Shown: in pieces, positions 1-9,200 of the stretch
How positions within the stretch are numbered: the first letter of the stretch is position 1
How the letters are laid out: each line of letters starts with the position of its first letter
Origin: Limnobacter parvus
GTDB lineage: Bacteria > Pseudomonadota > Gammaproteobacteria > Burkholderiales > Burkholderiaceae_B
DNA length: 64,000 bases
Reading direction: 5' to 3'
Assembly (NCBI RefSeq): GCF_024623725.1
Contig: NZ_JANKHG010000026.1
Span: 62,001-126,000, forward strand
Program-made: the position numbers and the translations under genes
The notes under the pieces: model-generated
The model's database searches: none
What the model was told of the DNA's origin: nothing
What the model saw: only the letters and a program-made list of their open reading frames with translations

Positions 1-65
1 CTGAAGACTCTGGTTTTTCAACCGGCGCTGACTTCTCGTTGAACGGCGGCTTGCACATGGGTTAA
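1..65 (+). CDS. phaB: Acetoacetyl-CoA reductase, C-terminal end only
   Basis: Only the last 20 codons and the stop lie in the window; the reading frame begins at base 3. The tail reads SGFSTGADFSLNGGLHMG followed by TAA, which I recognise as the C-terminus of NADPH-dependent acetoacetyl-CoA reductase (PhaB/PhbB, a short-chain dehydrogenase). It makes (R)-3-hydroxybutyryl-CoA for polyhydroxybutyrate synthesis. The next gene is phaR, matching the phaB-phaR order of Ralstonia. The gene is cut by the window edge, not broken. Confidence 0.82.
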   Translation, partial: EDSGFSTGADFSLNGGLHMG

Positions 66-76
66 CACCCGGCGCA

Positions 77-100
77 TTTTTGGCAACGAAACGCCAAAAA
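77..100 (+). other. Inverted repeat between phaB and phaR
   Basis: TTTTTGGC and GCCAAAAA form a perfect 8-bp inverted repeat with an 8-nt loop, immediately after phaB. It could be a weak hairpin or an operator. PhaR is known to bind DNA near pha genes, but I cannot match this to a known PhaR site. Confidence 0.4.
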
Positions 101-114
101 GACGGTATGATGTT

Positions 115-152
115 GCACTGCACGTTGAAAAGCGTGCAGTGCTTTGTTTTTT
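115..152 (+). terminator. Intrinsic terminator after phaB
   Basis: A perfect 10-bp stem (GCACTGCACG with CGTGCAGTGC, 8-nt loop) is followed by a T-rich run with two interruptions. It should end phaB transcription and leave phaR to its own promoter in the following 120 bp. Confidence 0.75.
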
Positions 153-272
153 GTAAGTGCTTGTTTGTGCAAGATTGTTTGCTAGTCTTTGGAACAGGTA
201 AGCACCTGCAACCAGACCGCACACCCACGCAGGTGCGGCGGCGTACAACACCATAAAAAAGAGATGAGAGGC

Positions 273-890
273 ATGGCTGAAGCAACACGACTGATCAAAA
301 AGTACCCGAATCGACGTTTGTACGACACCCAGACCAGCAGTTACATCACCTTGGGCGATGTCAAAGTACTGGTGCTTGAAAACGAAGGCTTTCAGGTCGT
401 GGATGCGAAAAGCGGTGACGATTTAACCCGCAGTATTTTGCTCCAGATTATTCTGGAAGAAGAAACTGCTGGCGTGCCAATTTTCACCTCACCCATGCTG
501 TCGCAGATCATTCGGTTTTATGGCAATGCGATGCAGGGCATCATGGGCACGTTTCTGGAAAAGAATTTGCAAGCTTTCATGGACATTCAGAACAGCTTTC
601 AAGACCAGGGCAAAAATGTGGCCGACGGCAGCCAGTTTGCCAACCCGGAATTGTGGTCACAGTTCATGAGTGTACAAACGCCTGTCATTCAAAGCATGAT
701 GAGCAATTACATTGAGCAAAGCAAAAACATGTTTGTGCAAATGCAGGACCAGTTTCAAAACCAGACCCGCAGTATGTTTACAAACTTTGGATTTCCAAAC
801 CCGGGCGAATTTCCCGGCATGACGGGTATGCCAGGCATGCCCGGAACCCCCGGCGCTTCGAAAGACAAACCGGACCCCACCAAAAAATAA
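273..890 (+). CDS. phaR: Polyhydroxyalkanoate synthesis repressor PhaR
   Basis: PhaR is a DNA-binding repressor of phasin (phaP) and PHA genes that also binds PHB granules and is released from DNA as polymer accumulates. The N-terminal DNA/PHB-binding domain is clear: [20 protein letters not shown] is close to the Ralstonia protein. A second accumulation-regulator domain follows. The C-terminal third is rich in Met, Gln and Phe, then becomes a low-complexity Gly-Met-Pro stretch with repeated GMPG-type units. I place the start at 273 (MAEATRL), 205 aa. An in-frame ATG at 264 would add three residues, and the open frame extends to 189 without a recognisable domain. It follows phaB after a terminator, so it probably has its own promoter. 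Confidence 0.93.
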   Translation: MAEATRLIKKYPNRRLYDTQTSSYITLGDVKVLVLENEGFQVVDAKSGDDLTRSILLQIILEEETAGVPIFTSPMLSQIIRFYGNAMQGIMGTFLEKNLQAFMDIQNSFQDQGKNVADGSQFANPELWSQFMSVQTPVIQSMMSNYIEQSKNMFVQMQDQFQNQTRSMFTNFGFPNPGEFPGMTGMPGMPGTPGASKDKPDPTKK

Positions 891-898
891 CACTGAAC

Positions 899-2263
899 AT
901 GCAAGACGACACCTTTACTGCCAAGCGCCCACCGAGTGTGGGCTTTGTTTCTTTGGGTTGCCCAAAGGCCCTTGTGGATTCCGAGCGAATTCTGACCCAG
1001 TTGAAGGTAGAGGGGTACCACGTGTCCGCTTCCTACGAAGGAGCAGACTTGATCGTGGTGAACACCTGCGGTTTTATTGACAGCGCCGTGCAGGAAAGCC
1101 TGGACGCAATTGGCGAGGCCATGCACGCCAATGGCAAAGTGATCGTAACGGGTTGCCTGGGTGCCAAAAACGGCAACGAAGGCAAAGAGCTGATTACCAA
1201 CCTGCACCCCAAGGTGCTGGCGGTAACTGGCCCGCATGCCACCGAAGAAGTGATGCAGGCAGTGCATATTCACCTGCCCAAGCCACACGATCCCTTTATT
1301 GATTTGGTGCCCGACCATGGCGTGAAGTTGACGCCCAAACACTATGCTTACTTGAAAATATCGGAAGGCTGCAACCACCGTTGTACTTTCTGCATTATCC
1401 CGAGCATGCGTGGCGATTTGGTCTCTCGCCCAATTGGTGAAGTCATTCGCGAAGCGGAAAGCCTGAAGAAATCAGGCGTGAAGGAACTGCTGGTTGTAAG
1501 CCAAGACACGTCTGCCTATGGCGTTGATTTGAAATACCGCACCGATTTCGTGAATGGCCGCCCTGTAAAAACACAGTTTCAGCAACTGGCTGAAGAACTG
1601 GGCGAGTTGGGCATTTGGGTGCGCATGCACTACGTGTACCCATACCCCCATGTAGACCGTGTGGTGCCGCTGATGGCCGAAGGCAAAATTTTGCCGTACC
1701 TTGACATTCCCTTTCAGCATTCACACCCCGATGTTCTGAAGCGCATGAAGCGCCCCGCCAGTGGCGAGCGCAACATTGAACGTATTCGTGCCTGGCGCGA
1801 AACCTGCCCCGATATCACTTTGCGCAGCACCTTTATTTCTGGCTTTCCCGGTGAAACGGAAGATGAGTTCAAGCACCTGCTCGACTTCATTGAAGAGGCG
1901 CAGCTTGACCGCGTCGGCGTGTTTGCCTATTCCCCTGTAGATGGTGCAGTGGCCAACGCATTGGACAACCCGGTGCCTGAAGAAGTGAAGGAAGAGCGCC
2001 GCGCACGCTTGATGGAATTGCAAGAAAAAATTTCACTGAGCCGGAACGTTGCCAAGTTGGGCAAGGTGATGCAAGTGTTGGTTGATGAAACCGACGAAGA
2101 GGGCATTGTGGCGCGCAGCAAAGCCGATGCGCCTGAAATTGACGGCAATGTGTTCATACCCATGCCAGAAAACCCAGCCCAGCAGCCTAAGCCGGGCGAT
2201 TTTGTGAATGTGCTGATTGACGATTGTGACGAGCACGACCTGTGGGGTCAGATCGTTCCTTGA
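899..2263 (+). CDS. rimO: Ribosomal protein S12 methylthiotransferase RimO
   Basis: RimO is a radical-SAM enzyme that adds a methylthio group to the beta-carbon of an aspartate in ribosomal protein S12, using two 4Fe-4S clusters. Its 454 aa are near the usual family length. The N-terminal UPF0004 domain shows its three cluster cysteines in SLGCPKA, VNTCGF and VTGCLG. The radical-SAM motif is in CNHRCTFC, with PSMRG after it. A TRAM domain ends the protein (about residues 375-454). It starts 8 bp after the phaR stop, so the two are probably co-transcribed, which places a translation-modification gene between pha genes. The S12-type signature [12 protein letters not shown] separates it from the tRNA enzyme MiaB. 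Confidence 0.96.
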   Translation: MQDDTFTAKRPPSVGFVSLGCPKALVDSERILTQLKVEGYHVSASYEGADLIVVNTCGFIDSAVQESLDAIGEAMHANGKVIVTGCLGAKNGNEGKELITNLHPKVLAVTGPHATEEVMQAVHIHLPKPHDPFIDLVPDHGVKLTPKHYAYLKISEGCNHRCTFCIIPSMRGDLVSRPIGEVIREAESLKKSGVKELLVVSQDTSAYGVDLKYRTDFVNGRPVKTQFQQLAEELGELGIWVRMHYVYPYPHVDRVVPLMAEGKILPYLDIPFQHSHPDVLKRMKRPASGERNIERIRAWRETCPDITLRSTFISGFPGETEDEFKHLLDFIEEAQLDRVGVFAYSPVDGAVANALDNPVPEEVKEERRARLMELQEKISLSRNVAKLGKVMQVLVDETDEEGIVARSKADAPEIDGNVFIPMPENPAQQPKPGDFVNVLIDDCDEHDLWGQIVP

Positions 2264-2306
2264 AATATAAGCCAAGAGTTTCTAATTAAAATATGGAGAT
2301 AGAGCA

Positions 2307-3488
2307 ATGACACGTGAAGTCGTGGTTGTAGCCGGTGTACGCACCGCAGTAGGTGACTTTGGTGGAAGTTTGAAAGACTTTTCCCCAACGCAGTTGGGCG
2401 CCATGGTTGTGAAAGAAGTGGTGGCCCGCGCAGGCGTTAGCGCCGACCAGGTGGGCCATGTGGTGTTCGGCCATGTGGTGAATTCCGAGCCGCGCGACAT
2501 GTACTTGTCTCGTGTAGCTGCCATTGAAGGTGGTTTGGACAAATCCACACCAGCACTTACGCTGAACCGCCTTTGTGGTTCTGGCCTGCAAGCGATTGTG
2601 ACTGCTGCGCAAAGCATTATGCTGGGCGACGCCGATGTGGCCATTGGTGGCGGTGCTGAAAGCATGAGCAAAGCCCCTTACATTTTGCCCGCCGCCCGCT
2701 GGGGTGCACGCATGGGCGACATGAAAGGCATTGACATGATGGTGGGTGCACTGCACGACCCGTTCCATGTGATTCACATGGGCGTGACCGCTGAAAACGT
2801 GGCCAAAGAATTCAATGTAAGCCGCGAAGACCAAGACAACCTGGCTGTTGAAAGCCACAAGCGCGCGGCCAACGCCATTGCAAATGGTTATTTCAAAGAG
2901 CAAATACTGCCGATCGAAGTAAAAACCCGCAAAGGCCCAGTGGTGTTCGATACGGATGAACACGTGCGCGGCGATGCTACAGTGGAAGGCATGGCCAAAC
3001 TAAAAACCGTGTTTCAGAAAGACGGCACGGTGACCGCAGGCAATGCTTCAGGTTTGAATGATGGTGCCGGTGCAGTGCTGTTGATGGAACGTGGGGCTGC
3101 CGAGAAGGCTGGAAAGAAGCCCATGGCGCGTTTGGTGGCTTATGCCAACACGGGTGTTGAGCCCACCATCATGGGAATTGGCCCTGTGTCTGCAACCAAA
3201 AAAGCTTTGGCAAAAGCTGGCTTGAAGATTGAAGACATGGACGTGATTGAAGCCAACGAGGCTTTTGCTGCGCAAGCTTGCGCAGTAACCAAGGAACTGG
3301 GCATGGACCCCGCCAAGGTAAACCCCAATGGCTCAGGCATTTCAATTGGTCACCCCATTGGTGCAACTGGCGCCATTATCACTGTGAAGGCGCTGTATGA
3401 ATTACAGCGTGTTCAGGGCCGCTATGCGCTGGTCACCATGTGTATTGGTGGTGGTCAGGGTATTGCCGCGATTTTTGAGCGGATGTAA
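2307..3488 (+). CDS. phaA: Acetyl-CoA C-acetyltransferase (beta-ketothiolase)
   Basis: This thiolase condenses two acetyl-CoA to acetoacetyl-CoA, the first step of PHB synthesis, or runs in reverse in ketone and fatty-acid degradation. At 393 aa it has the standard biosynthetic thiolase length. Catalytic residues are visible: the nucleophilic Cys in NRLCGSG (about residue 90), His in SIGHPIGATGA (about 349) and the second Cys in TMCIGGGQG (about 379). Its position close to phaB and phaR suggests a PHB role. However, it is separated from them by rimO, and it could equally be a degradative AtoB- or BktB-type paralogue, so the symbol is tentative. A strong terminator follows directly. Confidence 0.85.
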   Translation: MTREVVVVAGVRTAVGDFGGSLKDFSPTQLGAMVVKEVVARAGVSADQVGHVVFGHVVNSEPRDMYLSRVAAIEGGLDKSTPALTLNRLCGSGLQAIVTAAQSIMLGDADVAIGGGAESMSKAPYILPAARWGARMGDMKGIDMMVGALHDPFHVIHMGVTAENVAKEFNVSREDQDNLAVESHKRAANAIANGYFKEQILPIEVKTRKGPVVFDTDEHVRGDATVEGMAKLKTVFQKDGTVTAGNASGLNDGAGAVLLMERGAAEKAGKKPMARLVAYANTGVEPTIMGIGPVSATKKALAKAGLKIEDMDVIEANEAFAAQACAVTKELGMDPAKVNPNGSGISIGHPIGATGAIITVKALYELQRVQGRYALVTMCIGGGQGIAAIFERM

Positions 3489-3493
3489 AAATG

Positions 3494-3524
3494 AAAAGGG
3501 CATTTGAATTTCAAATGCCCTTTT
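3494..3524. terminator. Bidirectional intrinsic terminator
   Basis: AAAAGGGCATTTGA and its complement TCAAATGCCCTTTT form a long near-perfect palindromic hairpin with A- and T-tracts on either side. It lies between the convergent thiolase and Sel1 lipoprotein genes and can serve both. Confidence 0.88.
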
Positions 3525-3571
3525 GTTTGTCCGCAATACCAACCCAGCCTCACCAGCGCAGTACCGCCGGC

Positions 3572-4159
3572 CTAGTACAACCAACGGTCGTTTTCCCAGC
3601 GACCAAAGTAGGGGTAGTCATGGGACCAGTAACGCTGCGCATTTTTGCGCCAGTACTGCTCGTTTTTCCATTTTATTTGTTTAGCCCGTTTGGCTCTGCG
3701 TGCTTCCATGGCAAGTGCCGCTGATTCTTTGTCGCCTGTAGATGCAGCAATTTTCAGCCATTTTTCCGCTTCAGCAGGATTCGCGGCTATTTCACTCAGG
3801 CCCGTAAGGTAAAGAAGTCCCAAGGCTTTTCGCGCTTCAAGTTGCCCCTGTTCGCCTGCCTGGCGCATCCACTTTAAAGATGTCTGGGAGCTTTGCACAA
3901 CGCCGTCCCCCCTGAAATACCTTAGCGCCAAATCGTAGGCTGCTTTGGGATTGGTGCGAGCCAAACCCTCAAGGGCATCAATTTTGTTTGGAATTTGAAC
4001 AGGCACTGGCTCGGCGATCGGAATGCTGGTTTGGGCTGCTGACGGTTCTTCACAGCCCTGGCGTTCGCATGAATCAGCAACTTCCTCCTTGGGCGTAAGT
4101 AAGGCGCAGGAGGCCAGGGTAGCAAGTGCTGCAAAAGAAATGAAAAATTTGAAAATCAC
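3572..4159 (-). CDS. Sel1-repeat lipoprotein
   Basis: A 195-aa predicted lipoprotein. The N-terminal hydrophobic segment ends in a lipobox (TLASC, Cys 18). The mature part contains SLR/Sel1-like helical repeats, seen in AYDLALRYFRGDGVV, GQLEARKALGLLYLTG and EAEKWLKIAASTGDKES, which are protein-protein interaction modules. The C-terminus is basic and aromatic (KWKNEQYWRKNAQRYW, then PYFGRWENDRWLY). It is the first of two Sel1 proteins flanking serB. The partner is unknown; the family is often envelope-associated. It is convergent with the thiolase gene. Confidence 0.75.
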   Translation of the reverse strand: MIFKFFISFAALATLASCALLTPKEEVADSCERQGCEEPSAAQTSIPIAEPVPVQIPNKIDALEGLARTNPKAAYDLALRYFRGDGVVQSSQTSLKWMRQAGEQGQLEARKALGLLYLTGLSEIAANPAEAEKWLKIAASTGDKESAALAMEARRAKRAKQIKWKNEQYWRKNAQRYWSHDYPYFGRWENDRWLY

Positions 4160-4305
4160 GACACGATTGCCTTTGATTAGAAAGCAATCAGTTTATGTGT
4201 TTGATTTCCATGGTGAGAACGCCGCTGGCAATGTGTTTTCACTGGGTCGGTTCTGGGAGATTTAACCGCATTTTTACGTGAAAATACCTCTAGGCGGAGT
4301 GATAC

Positions 4306-4340
4306 CACCCCTTGCCCTAGGTAGCAGAATGTAAGGGGTG
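4306..4340. other. Hairpin between serB and the Sel1 lipoprotein gene
   Basis: CACCCCTT and AAGGGGTG form a perfect 8-bp inverted repeat with a 19-nt loop containing CCCTAGG. It is about 20 bp past the serB stop on the minus strand. There is no adjacent T-tract, so it is either a 3'-end stabilising hairpin or a binding site upstream of the lipoprotein gene. Confidence 0.4.
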
Positions 4341-4358
4341 TGCTGCTAATGTTGAGTA

Positions 4359-5231
4359 TTAATTGCGAGCGTCAAACCACTTGCAAATCGTATCCAGCCC
4401 GCCATGGTTAATGCAGAAATCAGTTTTCTCCTGCACCACTGGCTTGGCATAAAATGCCACGCTGGCGCCCGCAATTTCCATCATCTTCAAGTCGTTGGAA
4501 CCATCGCCGACAACGATTGCTCGGGCTGGGTCGCAGCCCAACAGTTCGCAGGTTTCCAGCACGGTTTCACGCTTTACATCGGCGTCAACAATGGTGCCCA
4601 GCACCCGGCCTGTTAAATGACCATCAACAATTTCAAGCGTGTTTGATCGGGTGTAATCCAGTCCCAGCACTTCTTTCATTTTGTCGGTGAAGAACGTGAA
4701 CCCACCGCTGACCAGCAAGGTTTTCCACTTGTTTGCCTTGGCGTATGCAATCAATTCTTCAGCGCCGGGCGACAAGCGCAAGCGTTCTTCAAACACAGCA
4801 TTCAAGGCACTTTCAGGAACACCTTTAAGCAATGCAACCCGGCGATTCAAGCTTTCAGAGAAATCTTTGATTTCGCCACGCATGGCTGCTTCGGTAATTT
4901 CAGACACCTCTTTTTTTTTGCCTGCGAAATCAGCAATTTCATCGATGCACTCAATGGTGATCAAGGTGCTGTCCATGTCCATGGCCAATAGCTTGAATTC
5001 GCTGGCTTGAAACTCACTTTCCAGAATGGCGAAATCAAAGTGGTGCGTGTGGCTCAATGGGCGAAGCACATCGGTAATGGCCGCCTTTGGCAATGTGTAG
5101 GCTTCTGGAATTTCAGCGCAATATTGACAATCAATCACCTCTACACCCAGCGTAGGCAAATTCAGGGCTTCCATTGCGGAGTGCACCTGTGCGGTGGTCA
5201 ATGATCTGGAAGAAAAAAACAGTTGGCTCAT
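4359..5231 (-). CDS. serB: Phosphoserine phosphatase SerB
   Basis: SerB dephosphorylates L-phosphoserine, the last step of serine synthesis. It is a HAD-superfamily enzyme of 290 aa. HAD motif I is LLAMDMDSTLITIECIDEIA (nucleophilic Asp near residue 86), motif II is LLVSGGFTFF, and motif IV is VGDGSNDLKMM. The N-terminal 80 residues form a small regulatory region as in other proteobacterial SerB proteins. The ATG overlaps the stop of the upstream Sel1 gene (ATGA, 4 bp), indicating translational coupling. Confidence 0.95.
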   Translation of the reverse strand: MSQLFFSSRSLTTAQVHSAMEALNLPTLGVEVIDCQYCAEIPEAYTLPKAAITDVLRPLSHTHHFDFAILESEFQASEFKLLAMDMDSTLITIECIDEIADFAGKKKEVSEITEAAMRGEIKDFSESLNRRVALLKGVPESALNAVFEERLRLSPGAEELIAYAKANKWKTLLVSGGFTFFTDKMKEVLGLDYTRSNTLEIVDGHLTGRVLGTIVDADVKRETVLETCELLGCDPARAIVVGDGSNDLKMMEIAGASVAFYAKPVVQEKTDFCINHGGLDTICKWFDARN

Positions 5232-6259
5232 GGTGTGCTCTCGGGTTCTGGATTGCTTTCGGCGGGCGATTGAATCTCTGCCAAAAGTTGCTTTGACGGT
5301 TCATAACCGCGGTTTGCTGCAAGGTTAAGCCATTGTAAGCCCAGTGGCTTGTTGACTGGAAAGCGGGTGCCCTCATGCAGCAAAGTACCCAGCATGTGCA
5401 TTGCTTCGACAACTTCCTGCTGTGCCGCCGAGCTTAATAAGGCAAGTATTGCGGGGTCTTCCGGCAGTAGGGCGGCTTCGTTGTTGAGCACTGAATCAGC
5501 CAGTTCATAGCTGGCCTGGGGGTGGGCAAGCCGGGCGGCACGGCGAAGCCAAAACATTCGGTCTTCACCCTCAAATTTGCTCAAGCGGTATCGGGCGTTT
5601 GCGTCTTCTGCATTCGCCAAGGTGTACAGCAGTCGCTTCTTTTGTTCGCACAAATCGGTTGTGGGGCAATACACTTCAATCTTCCCTTCATCGAGTCGAT
5701 TCAACGCGTACTGCGTGCAGGGCAAATGAATTTCTGCGCACGCATCCAAATGCTGCTGGGCTTCAACTTTACTGTGCCCAAAAGGGCTCTCCATTTGGCT
5801 TTCCAGCACTGTTTTGGCATACAAAAACTGCGAGGGCTGATGTTGGTCGCGGGAAGCGCGGCGAAGCCAGCCCATGCCTTCCATCAGTTGTTTATTTAAG
5901 TCGGCCTTGTTGGCATCAAATACATCAAGTAGCAGGAGTTGCCCCAGGTAGTACTGCGCAGGGGTGTGGTTTTGAACGGCGGCCTTGCCAAGCCAAATAC
6001 GTGCAATTTTAAGATCACGCTCAACCGCATCGCCGCGAAGTCGCATCAAGCCCAATGTGGTTTGAACTTCAGCATTGCCCGCTTCAGCCTGCGGTAGCAA
6101 GGCTTTGTAAACAGGCAATCCTTCGCTTTTTTTGTCGATGGGCAATGCCTGCGTTTGAGCAATGGCGTTTGAGGCTAGGCAAGCGCAGCCCAGCACCCAC
6201 AATGTGATTGTGAAGAACTGGCGAGTCCGTGTGTTCAATGCGCTTGCTGCTTGCTTCAT
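5228..6259 (-). CDS. Exported Sel1-repeat (TPR-like) protein
   Basis: A 343-aa protein with an N-terminal signal peptide: a basic start, the hydrophobic run FFTITLWVLGCACLASNAIA, then a cleavage-like AQTQA. The rest is made of Sel1-like repeats, for example GNAEVQTTLGLMRLRGDAV, DLKIARIWLGKAAVQNHTP, EAMHMLGTLLHEGTRFP and PLGLQWLNLAANRGYEPS. It ends in a Pro/Glu-rich tail. It is probably periplasmic, with a scaffold or interaction role. It is upstream of and overlaps serB, and begins 4 bp after the mfd stop, so mfd, this gene and serB may form one transcript. Confidence 0.72.
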   Translation of the reverse strand: MKQAASALNTRTRQFFTITLWVLGCACLASNAIAQTQALPIDKKSEGLPVYKALLPQAEAGNAEVQTTLGLMRLRGDAVERDLKIARIWLGKAAVQNHTPAQYYLGQLLLLDVFDANKADLNKQLMEGMGWLRRASRDQHQPSQFLYAKTVLESQMESPFGHSKVEAQQHLDACAEIHLPCTQYALNRLDEGKIEVYCPTTDLCEQKKRLLYTLANAEDANARYRLSKFEGEDRMFWLRRAARLAHPQASYELADSVLNNEAALLPEDPAILALLSSAAQQEVVEAMHMLGTLLHEGTRFPVNKPLGLQWLNLAANRGYEPSKQLLAEIQSPAESNPEPESTP

Positions 6260-6263
6260 GGAT

Positions 6264-9200
6264 TTAAGCGAGTTGTTTTATTAAGCCTTTCAAGAACTGT
6301 ACACGGTCGCTGACTTTCGGGAAACTACGCGTAATTCTTAAGCGCTCAGCTCCAGCCAGTTTCATGTCTTTTTCTTTTTGAATCATCAAAATGATTTTGC
6401 CTGCATCCACATTCGGTTGCGCATCGAACTGCACTACCGTGGCATCGGTTGAGCTGTCAATTTTGGCAATGCCCAAGGGTTTGGCCAGAATGCGCAGCCG
6501 GTGTGTTTCAAGCAGCGCTGTGGCTGCTTCCGGCAGCTTTCCAAAGCGATCAATCAACTCTTCTTGTACTTCTGAAATGAAGTCCATTTCTTCGGTGCTG
6601 GCCAGGCGTTTGTACAGGGTCAGGCGTTCATGCACATCAGGGCAATAATCTTCAGGCAATAGCGCTGGCGTGTGCAGGTTGATTTCCACTGTGGCATTTA
6701 GCGGTGCAGTTAAATCGGGTTCTTTGCCTGCCCGCAAACTGCGCACGGCGTGGTTCAGCATGTCGGTGTACATTTGAAAGCCCACTTCGTGCACATTGCC
6801 GCTTTGGTTCGCGCCCAGTACTTCGCCTGCGCCGCGAATTTCAAGGTCGTGCATGGCCAGGTAAAAACCGCTGCCCAAGTCTTCCATCATGGTAATCGCT
6901 TCAAGGCGGCGTTCTGCATTCTTGCTCAAGCCGTCTTCGTTGTTCACCATCATGTAGGCATAGGCCTGGTGGTGCGAACGGCCTACGCGGCCTCGCAATT
7001 GGTGCAACTGCGCCAAGCCGAATTTGTCGGCGCGGTGAATCACAATGGTGTTCGCGGTGGGCACATCAATGCCAGTTTCAATAATGGTGGTACACAGCAG
7101 TACATTGAAACGCTGCTGGTAAAAATCGCGCATGACGCGTTCCAGATCACGTTCATTCATTTGCCCATGGGCAATGCCGATGCGTGCTTCCGGCAGAATT
7201 TTTTCAAGTGCTTCGCGTCGGTTTTGAATGGTGTCGACTTCGTTGTGCAGGTAGTACACCTGCCCGCCACGCTTCAGTTCACGCAACACAGCTTCACGAA
7301 TTACGCTGTCTGTTTCGCGGCGAACGAATGTTTTAATCGACAAGCGGCGTTGTGGCGCGGTAGCAATTACCGAGAAATCGCGAATGCCTTCCATGCTCAT
7401 GGCCAGTGTGCGTGGAATGGGTGTGGCCGTTAAGGTCAGCACATCCACTTCAGCACGCAGGTTTTTTAGGGCTTCTTTCTGGCGCACACCAAAACGGTGT
7501 TCTTCATCAATAATCACCAAGCCCAGGCGCGAAAATTCAACATCTGAACTAAGCACTTTGTGTGTGCCAATAATTATGTCGGCTCGCCCGGTGTTGATTA
7601 ATTCAACTGCGTCACGAATTTCCTTCGGCGATTTGAATCGCGACAACTCAACCACCTTCACCGGCCAGTCTGAAAAGCGGTCCGAGAAGGTTTGAAAGTG
7701 CTGTTCGGCCAGCAAGGTGGTGGGGGCCAACAGCACCACCTGTTTGCCGTCCATGACACTGACAAAAGCTGCACGCAACGCCACTTCGGTTTTACCAAAG
7801 CCCACATCGCCGCACACCAGGCGGTCCATGGGGCGGGGTGATGTCATGTCGGCAATCACTGCCCGAATGGCAGCAGCCTGGTCTGCAGTTTCTTCGAAAC
7901 CGAACTTTTCAACAAAGGCTTCGTAGTCGCCAATGCTTAGTTTGAATTCATGGCCTTTGCGTAGCGCGCGGCGGGCATACAGATTCAACAATTCTGCAGC
8001 AGTGTCGCGCACCATCTTGGCGGCTTTTTTCTTGGCCTTTTCCCACTGGCCGGAACCCAATGCATGCACGGGCGCGCTTTCAGGGTCGGAACCGCTGTAG
8101 CGTGCAATCACATGAAGTTGAGCTACAGGCACGAATAGGTTGGAACCATTGGCATATTCAAGATGCAGGAATTCAGAGGCACCTTCGCCAAGGTCCATGC
8201 TAATCAACCCTTTGTAGCGGCCAATGCCGTGCTGTTGGTGTACCACTGGGTCGCCAATTTTCAGTTCAGACAAATCGCGAATCATTGATTCAACGTTGCT
8301 TTGCCTTTCCTGCTGCCTGCGTGCGCCACGGCGGCGTGGCGACAATGAAAACAATTCAGCTTCAGTTACAAATGCAACTTGGGCCTCAAGCCCGCGGTGC
8401 ACGCCAAAACCTTGGTCCAGAATGGCGGTGCACAGCACGAACCGCTCACCGCTTTCCAATGCACCTTGCAACGTTTCGGTTTGGTGGGGCTTTAATTTGT
8501 GTTCCAGGAAATACTGGTTCAGTGTTTCTCGACGGCCATCGCTAGGCGCCACCATAATCACTTGCTTGTAGCTACCTGCACCGCTGCGTTCAACCAGATT
8601 GCGGAACTTGAAAATTGGGTCGTCCGCCTTGCGGTCTGCTGCCAGATCGGGTAGCAATGCACCGCTGTATTCAGGCACCAATGCATTTTTGGATGCAGAC
8701 AAACTTACGCGTGCAGCATTCTCAAAACTGCTGAAAAACTCAGTTGCATTCAGGTAAATTTCAGAGGGCCGAAGAATAGGGCGCTGAATGTCTTTCGATA
8801 AAAAATCAAAGCGGCTTTGCGTGTCGGCGGCAAATGTTTGCAGGGCTTGGTCGACGTCGCCATGTTGAATAAAAACCATGTCCTTATTGGGCAGGTAGTC
8901 GACCAGGCTTGCGGTGTTTTCGAAAAACAGTGGCAAATAATATTCAATGCCTGCGCTTGCTACACCCGTGCCCATGTCTCGATAAATGGATACCTTTGAT
9001 GGGTCGCCTTCAAAACGTTCGCGCCATTTGCTTCGGAACTGCGCGCGGCTTTGTTCGTCCATCGGGTATTCACGGCCGGGCAGCAAGCGCATTTCTCGCA
9101 CCGGGTATAGGCTGCGCTGGGTATCCACATCGAATGTTTTAATGGATTCAATTTCATTGTCAAACAAATCAATGCGGAATGGCAGAGTGGTGCCGGTGGC

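Noticed and set aside
18-254. A 78-aa open frame on the minus strand upstream of phaR
   Set aside because: It is antisense to the phaB end and its terminator hairpins, and has no family features.
755-1378. A 207-aa minus-strand frame across phaR/rimO
   Set aside because: It is a shadow of two well-supported genes, with His/Gln-rich composition typical of reverse reading.
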